From contig JAYKKT010000048.1 of the NCBI GenBank assembly GCA_036023115.1, positions 6,640,001 to 6,704,000 on the forward strand: 64,000 bases of DNA, in the 5' to 3' direction. Within the stretch, counting starts at the first letter, position 1, and every line of letters begins with the position of its first letter. Position numbers and translations under genes: made by a program. The notes under the pieces are model-generated. The model did no database searches. It worked only from the letters and a program-made list of their open reading frames with translations, and was not told the DNA's origin. Source of the DNA: Brasenia schreberi. Lineage: Eukaryota; Streptophyta; Magnoliopsida; Nymphaeales; Cabombaceae. Positions 1 through 11,804 of the stretch are shown in pieces.

Positions 1-465
1 GTTCATAAGACGTCCTAAAAGGTGAATCGCTTCAACAGTAGATCTGCTTCACATGAATCCAAATTGGTTATCTGTTGTACTTGATACTTGTCTTAACCTA
101 CGTTTGATAATTCTTTCTCACAATTTCATAGTATGGCTCATTAACTTGATATGGACTTAAAGTTGATCTATGATGTAACCCAATATTAACTTTAAAGGAG
201 TCTTTCATTCCTTGATGAGTCATTACACAAGTTTTTGCACCATCGTATATTCTCTTATAAGATTTATGTATGTCAATGGGATATCTTTCTTTTATGAGGT
301 TCTCGAAAGAACATCTCTTAGTACCCTATTATAAGCATTTTCTAGATCAATAAATATAATCTAAAGGTTCTTCTTTTTTACTCTAAAATGTTGCATAAGA
401 CGTCTAAATAGGTGAATCGCTTCAATACTAGATATGTTGGGCATGAATCTGAATTGGTTCTCTTT
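1..465 (-). mobile_element. RTE-type LINE fragment, internally rearranged
   Basis: Read on the minus strand, this AT-rich stretch matches the reverse-transcriptase part of the LINE copies at 4823-6235 and 50854-52560. It has the same blocks around the 'IFIDLEKAYD', 'TENQFGFM' and '[10 protein letters not shown]' regions. The order is scrambled: the block containing 'gaatcgcttcaa' occurs twice (about 1-80 and about 385-462), on either side of a segment that lies downstream in the intact copies. All frames contain stops. The element runs off the left edge of the window, so its true ends are unknown. Confidence 0.7.
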
Positions 466-479
466 TGGGCACGAATCTC

Positions 480-1230
480 ATTGAAAAATAAAACTAAAAA
501 CAAAATCAATAATAAAAAGATATGCGGCTCAATAATACAAAAACAAAAACAACCAAATCAAAAACAAAAGAAGAAAAAGAATTAAGAAACATACAAAAAA
601 TTAAAAATTAAAATCTACTAGATTACTACAAAAGAGACGCTCCTGACCCATGTCTCTCCCATTTGGGGTGACGCACGTCAGGCACATCTCTTCTGCCTAA
701 TTCCCTTAGTTTTTTATTTTCAATTTCGGTTGTAAAATTAGTCAAAAATCAATCAAAACAACTAAAAAACAAAAAAATCGAAACCAAATCAACACCATAA
801 ATTGATAAGTCGACGAATCTCCTTTTGATTTGACTATTTTTATGAATCTCATTGAAAACAAGATAGAACAAAGAAGAAGAAGAAAATAAAAAACTAGAAA
901 AAATTAAACTAGAAATGAAATCAATAAGAAGAAGAGACATGATTGAATAATACGAAAAGAACAACACCCATAAGAAATAAGAAAAAAGAAAAAGAAAAAA
1001 TAATTAAGAAACATATGTAAAAATAAAAATAAAAAACTAGGGCATCCCAACGAAAACGCGCATCTCCTCCAACAAGAGAGATGCGGGTTGGGTGCGTCTT
1101 TCCCGTTAGGATGCCCTAGTTTTTCATTTTCAATTTCGATTGAAAAATAATAAAAAATTAATTAAAACAACTAAAAATAAAAAAATCAAAACCAAATCAA
1201 CAACATAAATCGACGAATCCCCTTTTGAAT
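480..1230. repeat. Tandem pair of ~375-bp AT-rich units, each with a hairpin-like core
   Basis: Two diverged head-to-tail copies (about 480-850 and 855-1230) share an A-rich left part, a GC-richer centre and a right part beginning 'tttcattttcaatttcg' and ending near 'cgacgaatc'. The core of the second copy forms a strong inverted repeat: arms 1033-1053 and 1105-1125 match at about 20 of 21 positions, and a smaller nested stem lies inside. In the first copy the matching arms have decayed. No coding potential is seen. It could be a foldback-type or MITE-like element that duplicated in place. Confidence 0.6.
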
Positions 1231-1960
1231 CGACCATTTTATCACTTTTTTTTCAATTTTTTTCTTTCTTCCGATTCTTTTTTTTCATTTTTTGATAGAT
1301 TTCGATATGTTATTTTGTTAAAATGGTTGTAGATTGAGTAATTGGTGGTTGGAATGAGTTTTAGAATGAAAAATGGCTGAGGAAAGGGTCCAAAAGAGGC
1401 TCATGCATGAGGAGAGAGAATATCCTATTTTGTTAAAGGGTATTTTCGTAATTACTAAAAATGACCAAAGGTATTTTGAGAAAAGTGAAAAAAGAGTGTG
1501 TGTTTAATAAAAGAGGCATGTGCATATCAATCTTTCTTAGTGTTTCAATAGATTTTTTTTAGTGGGTTTTCTCTCATTCTTTTCATTTTCTTTTAAAATT
1601 TATGAAAGTTACAATCAAGCATGTTGGGATTGAGAGTCCGGGAAAAGGAGACTCAAATTAGGGTCAACCTTTTTGGACCAAAACCCGGTGGTTGATCTAC
1701 ATTAAACAAGGCAGAAATCTGCCTGGCCCAAACTTTAGAACATTCATTGAAACTGTACAACACACAGTTGGATCCATGGCAACTCAATTCTTTAGATTCC
1801 ATTGTGGAAGAATTGCCACAATAAAATCTCGTAAGTGAGATTTTCGAGTGAGTGTTTACAAAATCTTCCTCTACCCGAAGAAAAGATTCATCAAAATAAT
1901 GAGTCACCCATTTTATTAAAGTGAACATATCTGAGATTACCAAATGCTTGGGAGTTATCT
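1231..1960. other. AT-rich spacer with one unrecognised open frame
   Basis: A 96-codon open frame lies on the minus strand at 1653-1943. It is cysteine-containing and ends with 'DQPPGFGPKRLTLI'. I do not recognise the family and see no convincing exon partners. The hAT transposon at 1969 inserted just upstream of it (minus sense), so the sequence may once have continued into 6748-6950. The rest is low-complexity A/T. No gene is called. Confidence 0.3.
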
Positions 1961-1968
1961 CTTCAATC
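1961..1968. repeat. Left 8-bp target-site duplication of hAT element
   Basis: The sequence CTTCAATC lies directly before the CAGTGTTATC terminus and is repeated exactly at 6740-6747 after the other terminus. Eight-base duplications are typical of hAT transposition. Confidence 0.9.
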
Positions 1969-2486
1969 CAGTGTTATCTGTATCGCACCATGCAACACGA
2001 TATGATACAACCATCTGTATCGTAAATGTCAACTTATCGCTCCGTATCGCACGATATGTAGCATATCGTTCATATCGTACGGGCGATACGCCCAAGGACC
2101 CTTATGAGGGTCCCTGACCGAACGGAAACCCGCATTTTTGCGGGTTTTCTTGGTTTGTTCAGAGCTCCCCAAGCATGTTTCTTCGCCTCTTTGGTGTTTA
2201 AGGATCCAAAAACATGCTCTACGGTATCTGTGGAAGCCTCCTAACTCGGATTTTAGTATATTTTTAGTGTTTTTCTTTATTTTTTCCTTTGTATTTATTG
2301 TTACTTTGTGTTATTTGTACTTTTCTTTTTTTGAATGACAAAATATAAAGTTATTAAGTGTGTGGATATGATTTTTATTACATTCATGATGTGAGAGACA
2401 CTCTATTTGAGTGTTATTTGAAGATTGGGGATATACAAAGTGCTTTTATTTTTAGGTTTTTAATTGAATTAAAGTGCTCAATTGAG

Positions 2487-5400
2487 ATGGCAGGAAGGGT
2501 GGTAGAGACTCTCATTCTCGTTCTGATGATCTGGTATGGCAGTGGGGTACACCAATTAAAGGTTTCAGATTTAAGATAAGATGTTTATTTTGTGAGAAGG
2601 TGGTTAGAGGTGGAATTTCACGATTGAAATACTACCTAGTAAGGATTAAGAAAGAAGTTGCTCATTGCAAATACAGAGTTAGAAGTTTGTCAGAATGCAT
2701 TAAATGATAATGTCTTCATATGATTGAGAGTATACAAGAGAGGAGACAACAAAAGGATGATTTGGAGATGTTTGAAGAAGATGATGATGCTATTGGATTC
2801 ACTGATAGTTTGCCTTTAGATACCATAACAGAGATTGGTAGTAGCAATTCACGACCACCTAATAGGGGAAAGAGGGTTGCTGAAGACTTTAGAAGTGGTA
2901 GAATAAGAAGTTTAGGAAGGAGTAGAGGAAGAACTACTTCTAGCATACATTCATTTTTTTCTCCTACCACTACGCCTGGTGCTCAACCTAAAATTTGTGC
3001 TGCTATAGTTTCAGAATAACTGCATGATCAGGCAAACCTTGTAGTTGGGAGATGGTTTTACGATGCATGCATTCCATTTAATGCAGCAAACAGTTTTAAT
3101 TTTCAAGCAATGGCAGATGCAACTGCTAACATTGGTCCACGATACAAGATGCCCTCCTATGAGAAGTTAAGAGAAAATATCTTAGATAAGACTTTCATTG
3201 AAGTACAAGAATATTGTTCGATTTTGAGAGAGTCATGGAAGGAGACATGTTGCACTATCATGGCAGATGGATGGATAGATAGGCGAATAAGGACCTTGCT
3301 AAACTTTCTTATCTACTGTCCTACATGACTTATGTTTTTCAGATCTCTAGACATGTCAGAAGAGAGGCATACTGCGGAGATCATACGGCAAGAATTTGAT
3401 AAGATAATATGCGAGATTGGGCTAGAAAATGTAGTCCAATTAATTACAGATAATGCAGCTAACTATAAAGCAGTTAGAAGGAGTTAGCTGATACTTATGG
3501 GACTTTCTATTGGACACCAAACATAGCCCATTGTTTATATCCCATCCTTGAGGATATTGGTGAGGTGGATAAGATAAAGGTAGCAACTGAGTGTTGCTAA
3601 GATATCACAAAATTCATTTATAATCATGTATTTGTTTTGTGTATGATAAAGAGATATACAGAAGGTGCAAAGCTTCTTCGAACAACTGCAACTTAGTTTG
3701 CAATAAACTTTTTATCTTTACAGAGTATTGTGAGACAGAAGAAAACATTAAAGAGAATGTTCTCCTCAGATGAGTGCCAATAATTTGCAGAGTTGTCTCA
3801 AAACAAAAGAAACCAAAAGTTGAATGAGATTTCTGAGATAGTCTTCAGGAGTACATTTTGGAATGCATGTGTTAGACTATTGAGGATTACATGTCCATTA
3901 GTGAAGATTTTGAGATTGACTGATAGTGAGGGGAAACCATTTATGGGTTACCTTTATAAAGCCATGGATAGGGCAAAAGAAGCCATTAGAAATAATTTTA
4001 ATGAAAAAAAGAGAGATTATATGCTTGTGTGAAAAATTATTGATAATAGATAGAATAAACAATTGCATCATTCTATTCATGCAGCAACATATTATCTAAA
4101 CCCATCATTCAGGTACTCAGCAAGCTTCAAAAGAGACGGTGAGTTTAATTGAGACATCATTGATTGTATAGACAGATTAGTCCCTAATAAGAGTACAACA
4201 AATGCTATACATCGAGAGATGGGCATATATAATAATGCTCTTCACTTGATGGGTTTGCTTGTAGCAATTCGCAACCGCACTACTATGCATCCAAGTAAAT
4301 TGTTTATCTTCGTATTTAAGTTTCTTAAATTAGTACATCTTATATTATTGTAGATTATGTATTTAATGTTTGTCTTTTCTACATATGTTTGGTGGAATAG
4401 GTTTGGAACTGATTGTCAGAACCTTAAGGATTTTGCAGTCAAAGTTTTGAGTCAAACATATAGTGCAACTGGTTGTAAAAGGAATTGGAGTGCCTTTCAA
4501 CACATCTATACAAAAAAGCGCAACAGGTTGTAAAAGGAATTGGAGTGCCTTTGAACACATTCATACAAAAAAGCGCAACAGGTTGGAACATAAGCGACTG
4601 AATGATTTATTTATTATTCGTTGTAACATGCACCTTCGTGAAAGGTAATATTGTATTACTTAGTACTTAAATATTCAATTCAATAAATTGTTTGACTTTA
4701 ATTGTTAATATTATTTACTAATTACTTATCTATCTTTGTTGTAGGCAATTAAAAAAAGTAAATAGACAAGAAAGCCAAATTGATCCAATAAGTTTGAATA
4801 ATTTTGATATATTAGAAGATTGAAAAATACTAGAAGAAATAGGAATCACTTGGCTCACAAGACTATTTAATGAAATATGGAAAATTCAAAAGATGCCTGA
4901 GGAATGGAGTGCAAGTACACTTATACCCATATATAAGAACAAGGGAGACATTCAAAATTGTGTGAATTATCGAGGTATCAAGTTAATGAGTCATACTATG
5001 AAATTATGGGAAAGAATTATCGAACGTAGGTTAAGATAAGTATCAAGTACAACAGAGAACCAATTTGGATTCATGTAAGGCAAATCTACTATTGAAGTGA
5101 TTCACCTTTTGAGACGTCTTATGAAACATTTTAGAGCAAAAAAGAAAGACCTTCATATGATATTTATTGATCTAGAAAAAACTTATGATAAGGTACTGAG
5201 GGAGGTTCTTTGGAGAACTTTGGAAAAAAGAGGTACCCCATTGACATATATTAACCTTATAAGAGACATGTATGATGGTGCAAAAACATGTGTGAGGACT
5301 TATGAAGGAACGACAGACTTCTTTGAAGTTAATATTGGGTTACATTAAGGATCAACTTTAAGTCCATACTTATTTATAATGGTGATGAATGAGTTAACAA

Positions 5401-6443
5401 AACATATTCAAGATGAAATACCTTGGTGTATGTTATTTGCAGATGATATTGTATTAGTGGAGGAGTCTAAGGAAAAAGTTAATAGAAAATTGGAACTATA
5501 GAGATAAACATTAGAAAGCAAAGGCCTCCGACTTAGTAGAACAAAGACAGAATATATGGAATGTAAGTTTGATCATTTGGTTACTTCAGAGGATATAAAA
5601 ATTAAAATTGACACACATTGCATTCCCCAAAAGGAAAGTTTTAAATAACTAGGGTCAATTTTTGAGAGTGATGGAAGAATTGATGGAGAAGTTACACATA
5701 GAATTAATGCTAGTTGGTTAAAATGGAGAGGAGCATAAGGTATTCTTTGTGATAAGAAGATACCATTAAAATTAAAAGGTAAATATTATAGAGCAACAAT
5801 TAGGCCTGCCATGTTTTATGGTTTTGAGTGTTGGGCAGTTAATCATCAACATGTACAAAAGATGTCTATGACAGAAATGAAGATGTTGAGATGGATGAGT
5901 GGTCATACAAGAAAAGACTGTATACATAATGAGGTTATTAGAAACAAATTAGGAGTGGCACCAATAGAGGATAAAATTAGAGAACATCGTTTAAGATGGT
6001 TTGAACATATAGAAAGAAGATCAAAAGAACCTGTAAGAAGGTTAGAAAAACTAAATTTGGAAAGTATTAAAAGAGGTAGAGGACGACCACAAAAGTGTTA
6101 GAAAGAAACAATAAAGAATGATCTAGCTTATTGGGAGTTAACTGCAAACATGGCACACGATAGGGATCTGTGGAAACAAAGAATCCATGTAGCCGACCCC
6201 GTCTAGTATGGGAAAAGGCTTAGTTATTGTTGTTGTAGAAGATTGGATTATAGAAGATAGTGAAGAAAATGCTCTTCTAACTAAAGAAGACATTGCATGG
6301 ATTAATTTGGAAGGAACGCAACAACAATATGAAAGAGATGAATAATTTGATTTTCAAGGAGAAGGTGTTGTTGTTGCTGCTGATGATCTTCAACAAGGAG
6401 AAGATGAAGATTATTTAGTTGATGATCCTGATTACAATTTGTA
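2487..6443 (+). pseudogene. hAT transposase pseudogene (BED finger, DUF659, dimerisation domain)
   Basis: The remnants run in family order. Near 2487-2650 is a BED-like finger ('KIRCLFCEKVVRGGISRLKY', later 'HCK'). From 2720-3019 runs an acidic then Arg/Ser-rich linker. At 3110-3700 is the DUF659 region ('KETCCTIMADGWIDRR', 'LITDNAANYKA', 'TPNIAHC'). At 3790-4290 is the catalytic C-terminal half. At 4380-4580 is the hAT dimerisation region ('YSATGCKRNWSAFEHIHTKK'). Several stops and frame changes interrupt it. A 55-bp tandem duplication (4471-4525, 4526-4580) inside the dimerisation region shifts the frame. The reading frame enters the LINE at 4822 and resumes after it at 6236, running as an acidic tail to a stop at 6441-6443. 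It is certainly non-functional as it stands. Confidence 0.85.
4823..6235 (+). mobile_element. RTE-type LINE, 5'-truncated, inserted in the hAT transposase
   Basis: The body encodes the C-terminal part of a non-LTR retrotransposon polyprotein with stops. Landmarks in order are 'LTRLFNEIWKIQKMPEEW', 'GIKLMSHTMKLWERIIE', '[16 protein letters not shown]', the RT catalytic 'FADDIVLV' near 5438, and the C-terminal 'MLRWMSGHTRKD' and 'RGRGRP' blocks. The 3' end reads GACCCCGTCTAGT, then GGGAAAAGGCTTAGT and a TTG-rich terminus instead of poly(A), as in RTE-clade LINEs. A 10-bp duplication TAGAAGATTG (4813-4822 and 6236-6245) flanks it exactly. The transposase frame can be joined across the insertion. 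This copy is the best-bounded donor for the 3' tail shared with the SINE-like elements elsewhere in the window. Confidence 0.9.
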
Positions 6444-6739
6444 AAATGTAAATGTATTTCATTTTTTTGATTCAAAATATGTAAATTTGGATGCAATTGT
6501 TTAATGTTGAATGCTCAATCTGTACTAAACTTTGCATTATATGAATTTAAAGCAATTATCAGATTTTTCTTGATTTTTTTTAGATTTTTACTAATTTTTC
6601 TTTATTTTTTAATATATATTTTTATATTTTTTAATATTAAAGTACGATATGCTATGATACAATACGATACGATACGATATGATACTCTTGTATCGTGGAG
6701 CCTAGTGATACATGATACGATATGCGTAAGACAATACTG

Positions 6740-6747
6740 CTTCAATC
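6740..6747. repeat. Right 8-bp target-site duplication of hAT element
   Basis: CTTCAATC here exactly matches 1961-1968. Confidence 0.9.
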
Positions 6748-7074
6748 CTTTCATTCTTGTTGTTGATGGATATCTCGTTCGTACGCATCTTTTATTTATT
6801 TCTCGAGTCTCTCATGAATTACCAATAGAGCTAGAAGAGATCAAATCTTTAATTATTCCATCATACATGATTGAGTGGCAAAAACTTCGAGTTCGATTCA
6901 TGAGGATGTGCATTTATGTGTGTTATGCTTCATTGTGACTAAAAAAAGAAAACAAGATGCAATATCCCCCTCATCCTAAAAGATTTGTAGATTTTCCACT
7001 TCTTCAGCACAAAAGTGGCCGGATCGATACCCATTGTGCCGATTTGCCACCACGACTCTGTTGTATCTCTCTTC
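6748..7074. other. Intergenic, nothing recognised
   Basis: This is the continuation of the DNA into which the hAT element inserted. A plus-strand open stretch ends at 6938 ('[20 protein letters not shown]' region), but no family is recognised. Confidence 0.3.
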
Positions 7075-7212
7075 TCGCCTACTTTCTGCTTCTTTTTTTG
7101 TTATAAGAGGATGCCAAAGCCCAACACACATGCACCTTCTAGGAGTCAAACTTTGCCACCCACAGCAATGGAGCTAGAGCACCCTGCCATTGAGCTAACA
7201 CTCATCTAAAAT
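7075..7212 (-). mobile_element. tRNA-derived SINE, family A, copy 1
   Basis: On the minus strand this starts with an A-box-like 'GTTAGCTCAATGGCAGGGTG'. It continues through a B-box-like 'TTTGACTCC', then 'GTGCATGTGTGTTGGGCTT' and 'ATCCTCTTATAAC', and ends in an A-rich tail (plus-strand T run near 7089-7098). The same layout occurs at 22145-22280 (minus) and 37349-37475 (plus). Clear target duplications were not found for this copy. Confidence 0.7.
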
Positions 7213-7504
7213 TTTGAACACAAGCATGATCCGGTGCCAACTATAAGTTAAGTGAGCTAAAAAATATTATGCTCTTGTGAATAACAAAGTTACATTTCAC
7301 GGGCTTCATTACAAAACTTTAAAGAAGCATCATCATGTTATGAGACTGGCTAGATTCCTAGTCGTTATTGTTCTCTATCTTTTATCTTACAAATCATTGA
7401 CTGAAAAAAATTATATTAATTTTTAATACCTTAGAGGCCTTTATCTTTTTTAATTCTTTACCTAATCATTTGAGGTGTCCATTGTTTCTCCATACATTGT
7501 CACT

Positions 7505-8062
7505 AGGGTTGTTCATGGAACCGTCATAACCAAACCAAACCACCAGAAGTTCTAGATGTTTAGCGGTTTGGTTCTAGCAAGAAAAAAATTGACGGTTCAG
7601 TTCACGGTTCTAATGTCGAAAATAGCCATTTTATATATAAATCTCTCTCTCTATATATAAAGTTTATATACATGTAAATATGAATCTTTATAAGTTTATA
7701 TATACATGAGTTTTATAATCTTATATAGATATAAAATGTGAATATTATATAATAAAGTTTATATACTTATGTGGATATAAATCTTGGCAAGTTTAATATT
7801 TATATATACGAGTTTTATAACCTCATATACATATAATGTAGAGGGCAGGTCCAAATAATCTGATGACATAATACACTATATTTAGCAAAAACCTTAAATA
7901 AGTAGTACCATGGTTCATTACCAAACCGAAACCGGTTTCGGTTTGGTTTGATTCTGGCCATGGCATGGTTGGGCTCAGTTCTTTAAAAGTTAAGAACCAA
8001 CACTACTAATTTGGTTCGAGGTTGATGCTAAAACCAAACTAAACAGAACGATGAATACCCTT
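7505..8062. mobile_element. Nonautonomous DNA element rich in 'aaccgaaacc' motifs
   Basis: The ends are imperfect inverted repeats: about TAGGGTTGTTCATGGAAC on the left and, inward from the right, TAAGGGTATTCATCGTTC. The subterminal DNA is full of AACCAAACC and GGTTTCGGTTTGG motifs, and the middle is AT-rich with small TA/CT repeats. This resembles nonautonomous hAT elements. A clean 8-bp duplication was not found, so the exact ends are tentative. Similar motif-rich DNA covers 34960-37240 and 45690-45985. Confidence 0.5.
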
Positions 8063-9480
8063 AGTAGCAACTATCTTAATTGTGCATGTTTCTCATATTT
8101 TAACATCTTTTTAGTATCCTGGCAACTTTTAATGCAATTTTTGTTGTGGAAAATAAATTTCTTAATATAGAAAATACTTTTTTCAGCAAACAAATAGTCT
8201 TTTAATGTGAGTTTTTCTTTGAAAGTTTAGCTTGAAGATAACAAAACTATTATTGGCTAGTATGGGTTTCTCTCATTTTCATTTATATTGGTACCTAAGA
8301 TGCATGGCGACTGTCTCACGTTTCAAACAAAAATGAAAGTTGCCAACACGTAAAACGTACACGAAACTGTTTATGTTTCCACTCAGATCAGCACATTTTA
8401 TTTTAGAAAAATGACTATCACATGCTAATATGAGCACTCTCATCACGGCTCAGTTGGTTACAGCACAATGCACATGCTTAGTAGGTGATCAGCCTCATCA
8501 GCTTTTTTAAATCATTTGTTTTCTACTTTCACCAAAACACACACACACATATATATATTGTTTATTTAGGCATGAGTATAATATCAATATCTTTTATCTT
8601 TTTTAAAAAATTATTAACTTTTTAAAATTATAGTCATGCCACAAAAAAACAATGGGTGAGCATGAGTGAACATATTAGAGGTAGGATTCCGGTTGCCTAT
8701 ATGTACGAAGAAAAATAAAGAGAGTGAGTGATTTTGTTATGCATATCTTGTCGTTGATCTTGTGGACATGAATGTAATAAGGTTGTTCCTTCTATTTTCT
8801 TAAACACTCTTATGACTTTCTAAGAAAGAGATTATAGAGAAAGAGAGTGATTAAGTATTGCATTTCTCTCAAACATGCATGCTCTTTTGATTTTGTTTTT
8901 GGGCACAAGTCTAATAAGTTTGTCTTTGATATTCTTTCAACTACTCTTATACTATTCATTGTTTTTCAGCAACATGAGTATAATTTAAAAAGTTTTATTT
9001 TTTTTAAAAAAAGTACATAGGACAATGTTATAACACTTATGCTAACGGTTATACATGAATGACCAACATCAATGCTCTCTCTCTCTCTCCATATATACAT
9101 TATCATCCTCCTAATTTTTAGAGATTTGCTTTTTCTTATGTCCTGAGTATATTTTCCTTTTGGTTTCCTTTCCCATGAAATATAGACTGGTTCAATGTCT
9201 CAACAGGTGAAATAATTTTAATTACTTTTGGTTTTTCAACAAAGAAGAATAAGTTTTTTTGTGATTTAATTGATCAATCAGAACCTCGCGTTACTGATTA
9301 TGCAGATGATTTGAAAAAAACTAAGGATGAAACTGTAATAGGTAAAAGAAGAGGTCATTGTTTTTTGAAATTGCTTCACAAGAGGAGGGATTTCAGCTTC
9401 CAAGAAGATCCGAAATGGAAATTCAATGAGACTAGGGTGATCATATGAAATTTCGTTAAAAGACAAAAAAGAAGTCTCCA
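8063..9480. other. Intergenic AT-rich DNA, a tRNA-like patch and small microsatellites
   Basis: At about 8446-8500 'cggctcagttggttacagca' resembles a tRNA/SINE A box, but no B box or tail could be defined. Small CA/TA (about 8540-8560) and CT (about 9078-9090) runs are present. A 67-codon minus-strand open frame (9278-9481) has no recognisable family. No gene is called. Confidence 0.3.
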
Positions 9481-10959
9481 TAATTAGGTCGCGAGGGGTG
9501 ATTATTTTAACTTAAATACAAGCAGCAAAGATAATAAAAACATAAGCGGCATTCAAAGACAATCAAAGTTTAATTTTAACTCAAATAAAATATATCAAAT
9601 TTGAATATCTACAAGTCTAAACAATTCATTCGAAATAGTGTAGATTCCACAGACATAATCCCCAAAAGTCATATATAAATATCTAAATTAACTCCCTACT
9701 ATGTTGTATTATCTCAAAGTATTGCTTGAAGAGTTTGCTACTCAACACTAGATTAAGAATAAATTATAAAACAATAGAATGAGCTCTGACCCATAGTTTA
9801 GTAGAAAAATTATGCTCCTTAATAAAATTCATACTAAAAGCATGTATGTTTCACAATCATTTCATATCAAATTATATTTACCTTTTTAACTCATGCTTTT
9901 AAATTCATACTCACATATACACATCCATTAGTTATGATAATTACAACCTTTACTCTGTTTACCCCAAAGTCAGTCATAGGAGTTGTCTGACCCACTCTTT
10001 TACAATCTTGGTCTTCCCGTCCATGACAATTAAAGTACGTTGACTCTCACGACAAAGTGCCCAGTAGGATACTCGATATTTGTCACAAGCTGGAACGCTT
10101 GAGGGACTACAAATCTCTAAAGACCCACACAAATCACACAAATATAACTCATATATTCATACATCATTATGTTACAAAACCAATTCCATCTTATATCATT
10201 CATATTTCATATTTCATATTTGGATCCATATATCCAAAATCATATCTACATATTAATCAAATAATATTTTTAATATCAAACACATGCATATCAAATCATG
10301 CTATTTATCAACAATGTCATAAATAAGTTTATCTCAAAAGTATATCAAATATCATTTAAGATCCAACAATAAAATATTTAACAATCACGAACATTTAAAT
10401 CTATCCAAAACAAGAAAAATCTCTTCTAGCATGGTTTTATTAAAGAATGCATAACCCATTGAACGAGTACTAAGGTCCAATCCCCAAAATGTTGTGCCAC
10501 TCTTATCACCACCAAACCCTCTAATTTTAATCTCTAAATAATTTAAATATTAAAATATTAAAATTATGAGTCTAACGCAATAAACTAGATCCAAATCGGA
10601 CCTCAAACAACCCTTAAATGACCTAAAAATCCAATCTAGATCCAAATAAACTATCTTGAATCCAAACTGTCACTTTGATCCATTTCTGATCCAAACTATA
10701 CAATGCAGTAGGTATTGTGTGTTCCTAGATAAACTTGGTTTTGTGTTCAATTTTGTTTCTGACCCAAACAACATCTTGGGTTTCTTTTGACGTCTTCACC
10801 CGTTCCACCCTCGTGAGTGTTGTCGATCTTCAAGGCTCTCTTGTGAATCCGATATGTACATGAATCAACCTTAAAATAGTAAGCATTTGAGTTGGGTGGG
10901 TTTTTTGGCAACCCAACTAGCTTTCCATCATGCATTCAATTTATCCTCACTCTAAGAAA
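9481..10959. other. AT-rich intergenic DNA, probably decayed LTR element
   Basis: Runs of A/T with scattered unique patches, for example around 9960-10110 and 10430-10520. I could assign no domain, terminus or gene. The composition is like the LTR-retrotransposon debris elsewhere in the window. Confidence 0.25.
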
Positions 10960-11205
10960 TTGATCCTAAGTACTTAAAACTTTTATTTTAAGGATTCCAA
11001 TGTATGCTAATCTTAATTTTAAAAACTTGCATCCATATGTTGTGTCTTTGCTCTACTAAGTCGAAAGCTTTTATTTTCTAATATTTTTCTCCATAGTTTC
11101 AATTTAGACTCATCCACTAACACAATGTTATCTGTGAATCCAAATTGGTTCTCAAATTACACTTAGAATTTGCCTCAACCTTCACTTGCTAATTCTTTCA
11201 CATGA
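10960..11205 (-). mobile_element. RTE-type LINE fragment
   Basis: The minus-strand sequence matches the central RT region of the LINE at 50854-52560, including the blocks around 'ctctactaagtc', 'catccactaacacaatgtta' and 'gaatccaaattggttctc'. It is internally deleted and lacks the 3' tail. Confidence 0.65.
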
Positions 11206-11279
11206 AGAGGGGTTCTAGCTAACGGGTGGCATCATCTAATGGTAGGGTTGGACTCTCAGCAATAGGTCTGTAGTTTCCT

Positions 11280-11804
11280 TAATGAAGGTGTACATGCAGT
11301 GGTCTTGCCTAACCCAGATTGCTGGTTACAGAAAGAAGACAGTGAAGTCAACCATTCAAAAAGGAATTTTTAACATCAATTTGAGTGATAACCCAATTTC
11401 TAATTGTGCTCAAGGCAATCAACACCCGGACGATTGTTATCCTAGCTACTGGGGTAAATGTTTCTTCGTAATATATCCCATATTCTTGGTAATATCCTAG
11501 AAATTAGAAGTGTTCTTTTGGTTTCTATGATATGCCGAAGTGGCCGGTGCATTTGGCATCCTTTGAGATAGACTACCGTTGAATGGGATTTTGCTTTATA
11601 TAGATCATTATTTCGGCATTTGCTTTCTTTGGTAGAAAACTTATTAGATAGAAAGAAATGCTTGTGTGGCACTGATCGTTTATGTGCATACGTAACGTGC
11701 GAAAAAACGTTGGCTGAGAAACATCCAAAGGAAAGGAGTTCCTCCAGGACATGCACTCGGTGAGGACGCTGACCAAAGCTCATTTTGCTCTTGCTTAAAA
11801 GCAC
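11280..11804 (-). mobile_element. Ty1/copia reverse-transcriptase fragment
   Basis: On the minus strand near 11345-11430 the peptide 'IALSTIRNWVITQIDVKNSF' followed by 'LNG' and a stop matches the conserved Copia RT segment whose usual form is 'QMDVKNAFLHG'. The upstream minus-strand frame to about 11804 stays open but contains no other landmark I trust. No LTR was recognised. It is a dead fragment downstream of the TIM14 gene. Confidence 0.6.

Larger units (their letters stand above)
1969..6739 (+). mobile_element. hAT-superfamily DNA transposon, complete ends, carrying a nested LINE
   Basis: The element is bounded by short imperfect inverted termini: CAGTGTTATC on the left and, reading inward from the right, CAGTATTGTC. 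Perfect 8-bp duplications (CTTCAATC) flank it. Both subterminal zones (about 1975-2100 and 6640-6735) are packed with GTATC/GATAC and ATCG motifs, as expected for subterminal transposase-binding repeats in hAT elements. The interior codes on the plus strand for a BED zinc finger plus DUF659/hAT-dimerisation transposase, now full of stops. A 1413-bp LINE at 4823-6235 interrupts it, so the original element was about 3.35 kb. Related nonautonomous ends occur at 14060-14141 and 63293-63797. Confidence 0.88.

Noticed and set aside
1653..1943. Host gene exon on the minus strand
   Set aside because: No recognisable family, no partner exons with plausible splice sites, and transposon-rich surroundings.
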